Source: Daphnia pulex | Taxonomy: Eukaryota; Arthropoda; Branchiopoda; Diplostraca; Daphniidae | Assembly (NCBI RefSeq): GCF_021134715.1 | Contig: NC_060028.1 | Coordinates: 1,882,501-1,946,500, forward strand | Length of the DNA: 64,000 nt | Direction of reading: 5' to 3' | In this document: positions 23,006 through 34,774 of the stretch, piece by piece | Position numbering within the stretch: position 1 is the stretch's first letter | Layout: each line of letters starts with the position of its first letter | Made by a program: the position numbers and the translations under genes | Notes under the pieces: generated by a model | What the model was told of the DNA's origin: nothing | Database searches by the model: none | What the model saw: the letters and a program-made list of their open reading frames with translations, nothing else

Positions 23006-23014
23006 CTTTTTATA
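23006..23014 (-). promoter_or_regulatory. TATA box of the Cys-rich peptide gene
   Basis: TATAAAAAG on the minus strand sits about 30 bp before a likely start in ATCATCACAACTC and about 65 bp before the ATG at 22942. Confidence 0.7.
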
Positions 23015-23214
23015 CTCGCATTTTCTCTGGTCTCAGGTCCCACAGACTGAATATTCCATTTGCATTTAATCAATAAAACCAATATTTGTTTAACCCCAAT
23101 TAGAGCAGAGCTGCTGATCATATATTGTCTTTGTTGATTTAACGAATATTTTATTGATACAAATGGATCTAGATATATATATTCTACCTACTAACACCAA
23201 TCTATGTCTCTGCT

Positions 23215-23246
23215 GTCAGTGCTGACGTCACTACGTCAGCACTGAC
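23215..23246. repeat. perfect 14-bp inverted repeat containing a CRE-type TGACGTCA
   Basis: GTCAGTGCTGACGT and its exact complement are separated by only four bases; TTTTT follows on the plus strand. The left arm with its loop contains the palindromic TGACGTCA (23223-23230). The site lies about 200 bp upstream of the TATA box of the Cys-rich peptide gene. Confidence 0.7.
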
Positions 23247-24130
23247 TTTTTGAAGGTCTCCGCTTATTTGTCTGGCCCAGTTAGCTTTAAAAAAAAAAAA
23301 TTTCTCTAAGTTTTCTTTTCTGTCGGTCTTTGGGATAGATTATAGTCGATTGTCTCTCTAGATAACCTTTACAACTATAGTCATCTAACGCTAATTGGTC
23401 ATTCGAGCAGAAATTAAAAAAATGCCTTAAATTTGTTCCAATGGTAATGCAGAGAGTATCAGCATAAGCAGAATCATCCAAGTAGCCATATACGCAATAG
23501 TGCACCGCGTACGGGTCACTATTAGCTCTCGTCATTATTGATTAATATGTCTAAGGTTTCAGCTATTTTAATTGCCGTGCACTTTTCTCTCCTCTTTAAT
23601 TTTTTCTCTCCGATTATGATAATAACGACCGGACGGCACGTAATATAACGCACAAGTATGATGCCATCCTCTTCGTCCGTCCCCCCAACAGCCAAAAGAG
23701 AAGACCTATAGGGGCAAAACGGGGCTATAATAGACCTATAACTTGTTGCTCTTTTGTGTCCGAGATATGCATCTTGTTCGTCTTTTCCCCTATACATTCT
23801 TAGACATGGCCGGAGTTTTATTCTCTTGCTCTCGCAGTGATTTTGTAACGATTTTGTTTGCCTATTTCTTATATTCTAGATGAGAGCCAGAGGAGAAATA
23901 GAATGAAAGCTCGAAAAATTGATGGGACAAGGTGTCGAACTCTACTCTCGCCAGCCTTTAGCGTCGAATGTTATCATCCTCAAACCTCTCAGCGCATCTC
24001 CACTGCCTAGTTAGTTAAAGGGTATTTAATCTTGTTAAAAAAAAATTAATTAAAAAGTTCAGGGTTCGCCATCAATGAATGAATGAATGAATTTTTTTTT
24101 ACAGAAAAGTTAAACTTCATTTTAATTTAG

Positions 24131-24241
24131 TTTATCGTCGCTGCTCTCTTGGCAGTTGCTGTCGCCGCTCCTTCCGGCTACCAATCAACCCATTTACCAG
24201 TTAGTCAGTTACCCTCCCTTACCACCGCAGTAGGCAGGTAG
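24131..24241 (+). pseudogene. fragment of a cuticle-type secreted protein gene
   Basis: After an acceptor TTTAG the frame FIVAALLAVAVAAPSGYQS is the usual second-exon start (end of signal peptide) of arthropod cuticular protein genes. It then degenerates into Leu/Pro/Thr and stops after 37 codons. There is no short first exon (ATGAA...) at a suitable distance and no chitin-binding domain follows. It is a relic of duplication or an exon fragment. Confidence 0.5.
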
Positions 24242-25544
24242 CAACACCTACAATACTTATTATAACATTTTTTATGAATTTTTCGTGTTTTATTTATCTT
24301 AAGCTACCATGATCCCTGACAAAGTTTGATTAATTAAATTAAAATTCTTAAAAATTCGTTGGAGTTCTATTTTCTGTTACAAACGATTCCCTCTTGAAAT
24401 TTTAGCTTATTTGGACAGTGGAGATAGGCGCTACATCATTGATCATACCCAAATCATAGATAAAGACGACGTGATCTTTATCTGTGCCCAAATCATTTAT
24501 GATTATGAAATCTTATGATTTATGTTTTTGTCTGTTGAATACTTGAATTTTTTCAGAATTTTAGTGTATCCACCTTTTTCATATTCATGCAACCTTGCCC
24601 ACTCCCCCTCATATTGATATCATTAAAAATGGACGCCGTCTTCTTGACAGTGCGTGTTTTAACTTGTGATGGTGTGATTGTTTTGAGAGTTATTCACTGC
24701 ATTTTGGTAATTAACTTTCCATTTCATGAATATTAGCATATTTAAGGTTATTTATCTGGTTTTTATTGTATCATAGGAGTTTTTCATTAACTGAATCGCT
24801 GTAAAACAGAGCAGCAAGCAGAGCAACGTTGTTTAACAAAGACCTTCCCGGTTCACCCATCGTGTCATTTGACAATTTCACAATTGTTTTGTGGTTTCTG
24901 ATACGAGGTCATTGGGCCTATGACTCCGACTCCAGGTATAGGAAAAAACAATTAATGCAGTGAGTGTTTTGTGGTAGATGATTCCCAACATGGGTGGGTC
25001 AACTTACCCACCACGATTTCCAGGTTAGGAAAGGTGAAGGACTGAAGGGTATTAACATGAAATCTGTACTCTGTAGGAAGAAACCTCCTTTGTAAAATTC
25101 CTCGTAAAGGAAATTGTTTGCCACTGCTAATAGAAGTCCCTGGGAAAAATAGAAGTAGAAGTCCAATTCAATAGAAGAATCCAATTCAAATAGAAGTCCC
25201 TGTCCCCAGCTAGAATAAAGAAAACATCTCGGAATTCAAGCAAATTGACAGTTTGTTTCTGTTACTCCTTAACCAAGAAGATGTCTCACCTGACCATTTA
25301 TGTGAATTTGCAGTACAATTCTAATCTTTCAGTTTTACTGATTGCTAGCTTAATATTTTACCCTATCGAGTTATTACTCTAGACCAACCGGAAGTTGCAG
25401 CTCGTTCACATCAAATTTACTTTTTTCAACGGGGGGTGACCGCTCCCTAAACCACGACATTTTCTTCCTGCATTACTATTTTTATTTTCTTACATTTCCA
25501 CGATTCCGATTTAAATCTCCGTTGCAACAGCATTGTTTGAGTGA

Positions 25545-25670
25545 AGGTACACGCCACCTGATGGCGTGGAATGGAAACGATTGTGTTCCACTGTGGAGTC
25601 GAACTCAGGACCCAAGGTGCTCCCGACTACCGAGCGATGACTTATCTGACTCCCCCACCCGTTCACATAG
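25545..25670 (-). repeat. tRNA-derived SINE copy A
   Basis: The minus strand reads GTCAGATAAGTCATCGCTCGG and later GAGTTCGACTCC, a B-box. It is similar to the copy at 25835-25905. Confidence 0.5.
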
Positions 25671-25834
25671 TATTAAATCTTTAATTGCCTCATGATTTCT
25701 GTCATGTGGCATCTAATTACCACTAGAACTAATAAAAGTGTGAAGGAAATTGATACTTTTTCGGCCATCTGCTAGTTTTACTAACAAATAGGAGAGAAAA
25801 AAAAAATGAAAAATGAAACTGCTTTCGTTCTCAT

Positions 25835-25905
25835 TTGGGAGTGAACTCTAACCCAGGAGTAGTCTGATCATCAAGCGATGTCTTATCCGGGTCATCCATT
25901 CTATC
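25835..25905 (-). repeat. tRNA-derived SINE copy B
   Basis: The minus strand reads GATAAGACATCGCTTGATGA and GGTTAGAGTTCACTCC, a diverged relative of copy A about 250 bp away in the same orientation. Confidence 0.45.
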
Positions 25906-26140
25906 CACAGCTTAATTTTTTTTTATTTTCCATATATATTTTCTCATCTAATTAAATGCTTAACAGTTATTTCAGAATGATTTTTTAACTCAACATTAAA
26001 AGGCATTTCAGTTGAATATTTGAGACGTGGTTACCAAGTTAATCGTATGACTGGGTTATCGGCACGTGAAAGCGAATTCACGTCCGAGAGTTGCGTAATT
26101 GCTATTTTGCATTCCTTTTACTCGCTTTTACTCCACTGAC

Positions 26141-26759
26141 TGTAATAGAACGGCGTGTGCGTCATTTGGCCTACGGCTATGATGACGCATCACACCTGTA
26201 CAGCTTCCGGTGCAACCCCTTCTCCCTTGCTGTCGACGCCGCGGTTCTTTACCCTTCTTAGATTGCATCTCCATGCATAAATTACGCGTCCTCCACGCAT
26301 ATTTCAAGCCCCTTTTACCCCATTTAAATACTCTTTAAACCTCAATTAAGTGAGTTGACAGAACTGTCAACTCACTCGGGGGTGGGTTTTCTATGGGATA
26401 CCTTTTGCTATCGTTTTCCTTATACTATGTCGCAACCCCACTCTTCTCATATAAAAGGGTGCGATATTCTTCTCTCCACAAGGCAGATCCTTTTCGTAGT
26501 TTGACCGACCGGGTGTTTCCGATCATCGGTCCAGTTGTTCTCTCTTTCAACAAGTGTTGTGTTGTGTGACTTATTCAACTACATCCGAGTAAAGGTACTG
26601 TCGCCTCTCTCATTATTCTTCCTCTTCATTAGTTATCTTTCCTATCAATTGTATTTTCAGACTATACTAATAAACATTTACATTGTTGAGTCACGCCTCA
26701 TATTTTATACATTCGTTTCCCGTAAGAGACAAGATGCACGCGCCGTGTAGTCTCTTACA
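26141..26759 (+). repeat. 5' LTR (619 bp)
   Basis: The LTR contains TATAAAAG near 26451, a plausible promoter for the element transcript. Confidence 0.9.
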
Positions 26760-26791
26760 TCTGGTGGCAGCGGCGTACGAATAGACTCACA

Positions 26792-28291
26792 ATGTTTATG
26801 AATAAGAGTATCAGTCTGAAAACAGTTGATTTATTTGCGCGTTTGCGTGAGCAACGCAATTCGGAATCAAGCATCATGACAGAGAGCTTGGTCCCCCCAG
26901 TTAAAAAACCGAAGTTATCCTTTTTACGAAAAATTGGAATCTTCAAACCGCCAGCGACATTGAAAAAGCCTTCTGGATGGGCACGCGCAAAGGCCGCTAT
27001 TTGTAATAGCTCATCTCTTCTTGCAAAGACTCTTTGTCTTTTTTCGAAAAGAAAAAAGTCTGATTTCGAAAAGAAGATTGATGAATCACCAAAGACGACG
27101 GTCAAGGAAAAATTATCTACTGAGCAACTGCAAGAAAACAGGATCACCCGCGCGAGAACATCTTCACGAATTCAAAATATCTCTGACAGCAACGTTCCAG
27201 AAGAACTTATGGAAGTTAAGAATCAGGATATCATTTTGCCAACTTACGGAAAAGGAAACAAAGCGTCCGGAATGCAAAACTTTGGCAACGGAGACATTCC
27301 TGGCAATCGCAATACGTCAGAACTACGACAAAACGCCACCAACGCTACACGACTTGTACATCAATGCTCCCCGGTCGCTTTTGCTATCCCCGATGGAAGT
27401 TCCACGTCAATAGCTCCAGTCGCAAGTTCAGTTCGTTTTTCAATCCCCACTTCTTCACCGCACACCGCAACTCATCTTTCCAGTAGCGTTCTTATACACC
27501 CTAACGTCGCTACTGCTGCAGACCACCTTTACGGCGAATCCGAAGTGCTCGTCATCAAACAACCGCGTTCTTCAGTAGTAAACGAAAATATTATCACTTC
27601 TGGGTTTCGATTGAAAAATATTCTTGAACGTGGCTACCCCAAGAACGCCCAACCTACAAAAGACGAAGAAACCACGCGTTTTCTGATATTCAGACAAAAA
27701 TTTCTTGCTGGACTTGACCTTCAGACAAAGTATAACGTTCGTTATAAACACTTTAAAGTCTACGAAGATCTCGTGCGAGAAACTGACAAATATGACCGAC
27801 GGCTAGAAGCAGAACTAGAAGAAATCAGAAAAAGGAAATTGGTAAACGATATGACATCTACCTTATCACAGTCTGCTTCTCATCTTATCTGGCAGGCCAT
27901 AGAGACACAAAATGAAAACATCACCGCCATCACGTCGCTGTCACGCTTCAACACAGACCCTCCAGATAAAGCCATCGAACTAATTCCGAACGAAGACTTG
28001 ACCAATCGTATTATGGAAATTCTGCATCATCTGATTGCATACCAACAAATGCCTCTCAGTGCTCATCAACATCTCCATCCGTTCAACTCTCCAACTTTAA
28101 ATGTGCAAACGAACGAAGCCAATCATTTTAGTTTGGCCAGAGATGCAAGGAAACTGTTCAACGCAAACGGAGAAAGAAAACTAATGCCATATTATAACTA
28201 CGGAGCTCTCGACCATCAACCATCAAGCTGTTCCTACAAAGAGCCCATTACATGCGGCTTGGCGGAAGGACAAATGAGTATAACTGTGTAG
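26792..28291 (+). CDS. Gag-like frame of the LTR element (499 codons)
   Basis: A single open frame begins about 30 bp after the 5' LTR, where gag usually starts. The N-terminus is Lys/Arg-rich (RKKSDFEKKI), the middle is Ser/Pro/Thr-rich and low in complexity, and a helical, charged segment (about residues 310-350, with RRLEAELEEIRKRKL) resembles a coiled coil. I see no CCHC knuckle and no pol motif. The assignment as Gag rests on position and general character. Confidence 0.55.
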   Translation: MFMNKSISLKTVDLFARLREQRNSESSIMTESLVPPVKKPKLSFLRKIGIFKPPATLKKPSGWARAKAAICNSSSLLAKTLCLFSKRKKSDFEKKIDESPKTTVKEKLSTEQLQENRITRARTSSRIQNISDSNVPEELMEVKNQDIILPTYGKGNKASGMQNFGNGDIPGNRNTSELRQNATNATRLVHQCSPVAFAIPDGSSTSIAPVASSVRFSIPTSSPHTATHLSSSVLIHPNVATAADHLYGESEVLVIKQPRSSVVNENIITSGFRLKNILERGYPKNAQPTKDEETTRFLIFRQKFLAGLDLQTKYNVRYKHFKVYEDLVRETDKYDRRLEAELEEIRKRKLVNDMTSTLSQSASHLIWQAIETQNENITAITSLSRFNTDPPDKAIELIPNEDLTNRIMEILHHLIAYQQMPLSAHQHLHPFNSPTLNVQTNEANHFSLARDARKLFNANGERKLMPYYNYGALDHQPSSCSYKEPITCGLAEGQMSITV

Positions 28292-29353
28292 ACACCAATG
28301 GGAGACATGGGTCAGTTGATAGGAAATCCTTGGGTATCGTGAGGTCAGAGTAGATACATTAAAACTGAACAACAACAAAAGTAACGTATTATTTAGCAAT
28401 AAGTTGTATTTTTTATTTAATTTCTAGAAACAGAGAATTCCTCATTACGACATGATTAACAAAAGATCTCCAAGAAAAAAAAAAGGAAGCCTGGTTTGAA
28501 CGTTTTCGGATAGATTTTATTTTTAAGGTTATCCTGACATGAGGAAAGTGTCAGATGGATTTACGGTTACAGTTTAGAGGTTAGATCGAAACGGACGTTG
28601 CGGATGAATTTTTGTTATGTTAGTCTGGAACAAGAGATGTTGCCGGATGAAATCGATAAAAAAAAATAAATATGGAGATTAATAGGATTTGGTCATGTGC
28701 GTGGGAGGAATGCTAATAAAAGTTTAGTGACATTGAAACGGCGTTATAATAGGAACAGTTGCTTTGAGTCGTCAACTATAGAATTGTTCAATTCAGGAGC
28801 GAAAGTTTTATAGTGTTAAACGTTGTATAAGTAACAAATTTAAGCTTTTTATGATTCTTAAATTATTCTAAGGGAATAACTTTCAAAAATAGTATCAAAA
28901 GAAAATGTATCAGTCCAACCTAAGACGAGGCCCTATCAGCTACCGACCCATCGACCTGCTAATTAATGCAAGGAACTTGACGAAAAGCAACAACGAAACG
29001 TATGGTAAAATTGGAAAAAAATGGTTAGTTTATCAACCATCGGACATCAGACCGAAGCAAAAAAAAAATAGCAAGTTCTTGTGCATCAGCTGTCTCATCA
29101 CCAGTTCAATATTTGTTTTCGCCTTTCTCATCGCCTTCCTGCGTGATTTCTTGATTTTCGCGCTCCTTTTCGACATTTTCTCCGCATTTTCTGCAAGCTT
29201 CACCGCGCGTCAATTCGTCCCGTGTTCCAGTTCATCGTCGACGCCGTGAAAAAAACTTTGGATTCTTCACCAGCAGCGAAACTTCAAGATCTTCTACCAT
29301 CAATCAACCAATTGAGTAGATTACGGGACGTAATCAAAGGGGCCCCGGAGCCA

Positions 29354-29972
29354 TGTAATAGAACGGCGTGTGCGTCATTTGGCCTACGGCTATGATGACG
29401 CATCACACCTGTACAGCTTCCGGTGCAACCCCTTCTCCCTTGCTGTCGACGCCGCGGTTCTTTACCCTTCTTAGATTGCATCTCCATGCATAAATTACGC
29501 GTCCTCCACGCATATTTCAAGCCCCTTTTACCCCATTTAAATACTCTTTAAACCTCAATTAAGTGAGTTGACAGAACTGTCAACTCACTCGGGGGTGGGT
29601 TTTCTATGGGATACCTTTTGCTATCGTTTTCCTTATACTATGTCGCAACCCCACTCTTCTCATATAAAAGGGTGCGATATTCTTCTCTCCACAAGGCAGA
29701 TCCTTTTCGTAGTTTGACCGACCGGGTGTTTCCGATCATCGGTCCAGTTGTTCTCTCTTTCAACAAGTGTTGTGTTGTGTGACTTATTCAACTACATCCG
29801 AGTAAAGGTACTGTCGCCTCTCTCATTATTCTTCCTCTTCATTAGTTATCTTTCCTATCAATTGTATTTTCAGACTATACTAATAAACATTTACATTGTT
29901 GAGTCACGCCTCATATTTTATACATTCGTTTCCCGTAAGAGACAAGATGCACGCGCCGTGTAGTCTCTTACA
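29354..29972 (+). repeat. 3' LTR (619 bp)
   Basis: This is the same sequence as 26141-26759, followed by the TGAC target duplication. Confidence 0.9.
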
Positions 29973-29976
29973 TGAC

Positions 29977-31100
29977 TATGCCAATTTTGTGTAGCCCGAC
30001 GTGTTGTGATGATGATTTTATTGTATCTTTTGTATAAGGTTTCAACTGAACAAAAAATTCTAGGAAACCGACTGAAACTGAATCGTCAATTCTTTGAACT
30101 CGCCAGGAAAGTTACGTAATGGATAAACGAGTTCGTTCTTCAAGAATCGTGAGAATTCGACTTTGCCCACGCGAGTTAGGAACTTTAAAGAGACGGCACC
30201 TCCAAGTAAATCACGACGCTGTACGGCTGTAGTTGCTGCACGGCTGTAGTTGCTGCTTTCTTAATGTGAGTGCAGGTTTCTTTTTTTTAAATTAAAAATT
30301 AAATTATTTTGTACAAGTTTTTTTGTTTTTTCTTTTTAAGAAATGCTGATTTTGAGGCAACAGGCAACGCTGCTCTCTTTTGACATGGTACAGGATTGAC
30401 AGCACCTTGACCAGTTTGACACCTTCGAGGCAGAAGCCTAGACGCCACCCTATTGGCATTTCCATATCTCTGACGTTGTTCGAAAACTGTGTAGGTTGAT
30501 TGCTTCACGGTAATTACCTTTGGCTGCTTCACAAAGTGTTCACGTTTCCTTCATTGACTCCTTTTTTTTACCTGCACCTGTAGGGCTGTAGGTACCTACA
30601 CTGACTTTGCCTGGATGCCAGTTGTGATTTGTGGTGTTAGATCTTTGCCCGAGCCCAAACAAGTATGGATACTGCATGCTGATTGTATTTGATGATTTGA
30701 TGTAGGTTATTGAATCTTGTTTACTATTTAAAAGTATTTATGTGCAAATATTTCTTGGTTGAAATTGTTCTTCTTTATATTTTTATTGCAGGTTCGGCAA
30801 CTGCTCAATCTGAAAAGTGCTGATGATTTGTTCCTGTCAGAGAATTTATAGTAGTAAGTTGAATGTTCATCTTGAAATGATAGAGGAAATCTGATGGAAT
30901 CTACTCTCTTAACAACAAGGGGATTCAACAATATTGAGTTACAAATTAAGTTTGTATAGCAGTTACTTGAGTTGAGCAATAGTAATATATAATTTCTGCT
31001 ATGTTATTTATTCTGTATGAGTGAGAAATGAAATATACTAATTATAAGTGATATGAGAATTGTGTATATTGTCCCACCTCCACCCACAATTCCTCCACAG
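29977..31100. other. intergenic right of the LTR element
   Basis: There is no convincing gene. A 17-bp unit (ACGGCTGTAGTTGCTG core) is tandemly duplicated at 30222-30255. Confidence 0.5.
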
Positions 31101-31109
31101 TTTTGCGAA

Positions 31110-31180
31110 AGCAACATACATGCATACATACACTGATACAGATACATACATACACAGTTACACACACACACATACACTTA
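31110..31180. repeat. CATA/CACA microsatellite
   Basis: Interrupted (ACAT)n and (AC)n runs abut the MITE that starts at 31187. Confidence 0.8.
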
Positions 31181-31186
31181 AGTTAA

Positions 31187-31516
31187 CCCGTTGGCTGCCA
31201 CGCCATACAACCCGTAGGTTGTTCTCTACTCACTACGAGACATGTCTGAAGGATCCATGACCAAGGAGGGACTTGCCATTGCTGACAAGTCCGGGCTGAC
31301 ACGGTGACAGGAGAAGATGGAATGCACGCCTCTAGAATCCATCACCGTATCGACAAGGGGGAAGTCCCTATGGTGCACTGCCTAACAGGCGCCTTTCGGC
31401 GAATCTGGGGCTGGTGCGACTGTACGACCCCGCGGCATGTAAACCACGAGACCGAACAGCGCGGCCCGTGCTAAGGAGCTAACACAGGGGAGAACAAAGG
31501 CGTGGCAGCCAACGGG
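31187..31516. mobile_element. piggyBac-type MITE (330 bp)
   Basis: Inverted terminal repeats start CCCGTTGGCTGCCACGCC and end with the exact complement GGCGTGGCAGCCAACGGG. They are flanked on both sides by TTAA (31183-31186 and 31517-31520), the piggyBac target duplication, and the CCC...GGG ends fit that superfamily. The interior is about 290 bp, GC-rich compared with its flanks, and has no transposase frame. The perfect repeats indicate recent insertion. Confidence 0.85.
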
Positions 31517-31520
31517 TTAA

Positions 31521-33695
31521 CTAACGAAAACATGTTACCAACAACAAATGATGATCCGCGCACCGCCGAACCTTTGGAATAAGGGGGAAGATGATGGAAG
31601 ATAGGCCGAACGTGGAGTCCATCTTTTCAACGTCTCCTCTGCATTACCTGAATAAAGAGAAAATAATTCATATAAATTGACATGACAATGAAACTTGCAA
31701 ATAGGTAACATTGATCAGGTTATTTGATTCAACAGTCAACAAACAGTGCACTTTTATTTGCTTAAATCCTAGCTAGCAATACTGACAACTGTACAAACTA
31801 CAAAGAACAAAGTTCACTTTCCGGTTTCATGCAAATGTTCCGGAAGTATACCGGAAGTAAGCAATAGCTCCTCAACTGTTGTGCTGTCTTCAAATCGAAC
31901 CAGACATTCGTGATCCCCATGAAATTTGGAGTAGATCGCGAATGTCTTTAGAGATGTTTATTAAAATAATCGAAACTGACAGCTGAAAAATAATAAAGAC
32001 TACGGTGTAGCCACCTAGCGCTAAAAATAAGAAATGGAAAGAAGAGCATTTAAAACTAACGTGAAGATGTTCCCGCCCTAGCTCGTTGACACTCGATTGA
32101 TATAACAAACAATAACAAAGGTCTAGAAGAGCTCGAGACTTACGCCTCATCTACTCACCAAATCATGATAACCCGTCAGCACGAAAAGAAGCCGCTAGCA
32201 CACCATGCAACCACAAACGGCTACAGCTCGAAACTCCAAACCTGAAGGGGCGATTATACAATCGGCGTCAGTCCTTGATCCTTGAAAACAAAAACAAAGA
32301 CAATAAGTAACAATCAATTGTGTCGCAACTTTAATTTCGGTTATTAATTGAGACAAAGCATTCACTTCGCCGTCACCGGTGAATGGCACAGTTTTTAACT
32401 CATTTCGTCAATTGACAATTGAAATGCACAGGGAAAGCGATCGCGGTAAAATGTAGCAAAGGTCTTATGACGAACTTCGGGAGATTCTATTCGATATTGG
32501 GAGCTGCAACACTTTAATGAATCTACCGCAAATTTTCAAAAGTTTCTAGCAGTGCAGGAATAAAACAAAATTCTACACAATCTAAGTATCTAACCTGATC
32601 TGTTCATTGAAATCAAATCCCACGAATTCCAGAAATGATAGTGGATGTCACTGCCAACTGTTTCTACGTTCACGGAAAACAAAGCTTGATTGGTAACAAT
32701 ATTAAATCTCTCTGAGATGGAAAGGCATTGGAGGATGTGACTTTCACACACATAAATTTTTTAACCCATTAAGTTACTCGAACGGAAAAAAAAACGGTAA
32801 AATTTTGGCATAAGTTCGAAGATTTGAACTAAACAACAAGGATCTATTCTTCTTTTGCCCTTGCAAGGGAAAGGGGATTTGTGGTTTATCTATCTGTAGA
32901 GCGCGTTTGCAAAACCAGGGGCAATGAGGGTAACTAGAGCACAAGGGGAAAATTCGGGAAGCAAACAACGATGGGCAAAGCAAATGAAGTCGATCGTCAT
33001 ACAAAACTTTCCACAAAGCCACCACTAATTTAGTGTGATCCAGTAACCTTACCTTAACAGGGCTAGGGTAACTTAGTGGAAGGGGGATTTCAATAGGTGC
33101 TCCTGCTCCCATATCCCATTAAGGCTGATCAATGAACACAGAAGAATATGTGGAAGTTATTGGTGCAGCCATCAGCATATTTCTGAAATACTCACAGAAA
33201 TAGTTTGGTTCTATTAAATGCTTCTAGAAGAAAACCGTGGCAAACTTTTACCTTTTTTAGTGCAATGTTGCTTTCAAGTCATCAGGAAAAGAAGCATGAT
33301 GTGACAGCAAATTCACTTCACACTGCTGAAAGCACCTAATTCTGAGTCATAAATGGTTCAAGGGCAAATTTGATTAATTAATCACCATCTACTATTATAT
33401 AATTTTACGTCATTACTGCTGGTCGTAGTGGGCGTAACAAACAGAAAAGTCTGTATGTTTACTGGTATCTCCTTGTAATGTCTGATTAGTAGAGATGATT
33501 TTCATAGTAGAGGGATCAGACAGATGGGAACAGTATGGTGCTGAAAACCCAACAACGTTTTTCCATGTCCAAGTGAATAATATCTGTATCTAAGATAGAT
33601 TGGTCGTGAGATATACAATGATCAGTTTTCTTCCAGCCTGTTTAATACACAAATTATGATTACTTTTGGCCTATTTGATACTAATTATTTAACAA
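31521..33695. other. gene-poor interval
   Basis: Scattered frames up to about 110 codons show no family motif or splice structure. I see no tRNA, repeat ends or strong palindrome. Confidence 0.5.
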
Positions 33696-34665
33696 TTAAT
33701 TACCAAGTAAATAATTGTCCAACCAAATGACAGCATTCAAATCTAAATGACTGGTAGGTTTAACCAACATTAGAAGAGTAGGCTCCAAATAAAGTACTCT
33801 GCCAAAGGAGACACGCATCCGCCAACCGCCGCTAAAATTTTTGGTGGGTCGGTTCTGCATCTCAGCAGTGAACCCAAGAGCCAAGACCTGATAAGATTCG
33901 TCAAGCTTTGGGCTCAGCTGCATCGCCACCAATAATGGCCCGCAATTCCTCATAAACTTGGCTTAATCCTTCAGTGGCCTGTAAAATGAAAATAAAAAAG
34001 GTTGATAAGGAAAAATGTAAGTATGTTATCGATGAATAACAATGTACCTTCAGATTTCCTTTTTGCTGCTCTTTCTCAAGCTTTGTAAGCTTTTTCCAGT
34101 AATGCTATTCTCTTGTTGTCAGCTTTCAGACTGCTCACTGCTGGTGTATCATCTGTGACTACTTATTGCGCACACACCAAAACAGCAATTGAAGGAAGAA
34201 TCTTCAGAGCTATGGAAGCAATATGACGTAACAGAGTTAACCTGTGAAACATTTTAGAATATAAATTACTCATGGCACAAGACATTTTTAAATAAGTCAC
34301 TTACCCATTAGGCCCAACAAGTCCATATCTTCTGCCTTGAGTGATTATAGAAGACTGGCATTTGTAAATAAACTCTTGCCTTTTCCCGATACGTTTTTTA
34401 AGTTCTAAGTTTTCAATCTTAATATCAACAGCATTCTCCAACTGAGCCAACTTATTTTCAGATTGCTGAACTTGAGATATGGAAAAGTTGTCTTCCAATT
34501 CACTATGCCCCAGACCTCCTTTTCGACTGATGACATCCATTTGTTTGTCATATTCAATCTGTTTCTTAAGTTTTTTCTTTTCTTTGTGACATAATTTTAT
34601 TGTTATTTTGGTTTCTTTTCTGGTAGCTTTTCAGTATCACTAATCTCATCCGAATAATTACTCAT
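33696..34665 (-). pseudogene. ABCF1: ABCF1 (ABC50) pseudogene, unprocessed and 3'-truncated
   Basis: ABCF proteins are soluble twin-ATPase translation factors. From 34665 the minus strand follows ABCF1 order: a Lys-rich segment (KKRKKLKKQIEYDKQMD), GGLGHSELEDNFSISQ, then QGRRYGLVGPNG (the Walker A start), an intron from GTAAGT, LLRHIASIALKI, a second intron, and the first signature region [20 protein letters not shown]. It then ends after [13 protein letters not shown]. Damage is clear: stop codons occur after the N-terminal KLPEKKPK, in the VVTDDTP region and after AEPKA, there is a frame change, and Walker B reads VKPTS where DEPTN is expected. Retained introns mean a DNA-level duplication, and the second ATPase domain is absent. 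Confidence 0.88.
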
Positions 34666-34774
34666 GATGCCTTTTCCCCAGTTAATCCTCGTTATGAAGC
34701 ACGAGGGAATGACGCAGATGACAAGACAACAATAGCCCTGCTATTGGCCGGTGAAGATAGATGGCGTGATCTAG

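Larger units (their letters stand above)
26141..29972 (+). mobile_element. young 3.8-kb LTR element with one Gag-like frame (probably Gypsy group)
   Basis: Two 619-bp LTRs (26141-26759 and 29354-29972, TGTAATAG...CTCTTACA) look identical by eye. They are flanked by TGAC target duplications (26137-26140 and 29973-29976). Two bases inside the left LTR lies the primer site TGGTGGCAGCG (26762-26772), complementary to a tRNA-Leu 3' end and identical to that of the TRIM-like element at 322-1617. A purine-rich tract precedes the right LTR. The interior carries one long frame (26792-28291) and no recognisable protease, reverse transcriptase or integrase. It is a non-autonomous element, recent in age, whose ends look whole. 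Confidence 0.9.

Noticed and set aside
24425-24540. Hairpin AGATAAAGA/TCTTTATCT and repeated CCCAAATCAT
   Set aside because: The stem is short and AT-rich and the repeats are imperfect. Chance is a sufficient explanation.
25120-25205. Repeated AATAGAAGTCC units, considered as a CRISPR-like or satellite array
   Set aside because: There are only a few irregular copies with no constant spacer. It is local slippage in a eukaryotic genome.
31060-31260. Frame with Thr/His/Tyr repeats
   Set aside because: It is translated microsatellite running into a MITE.
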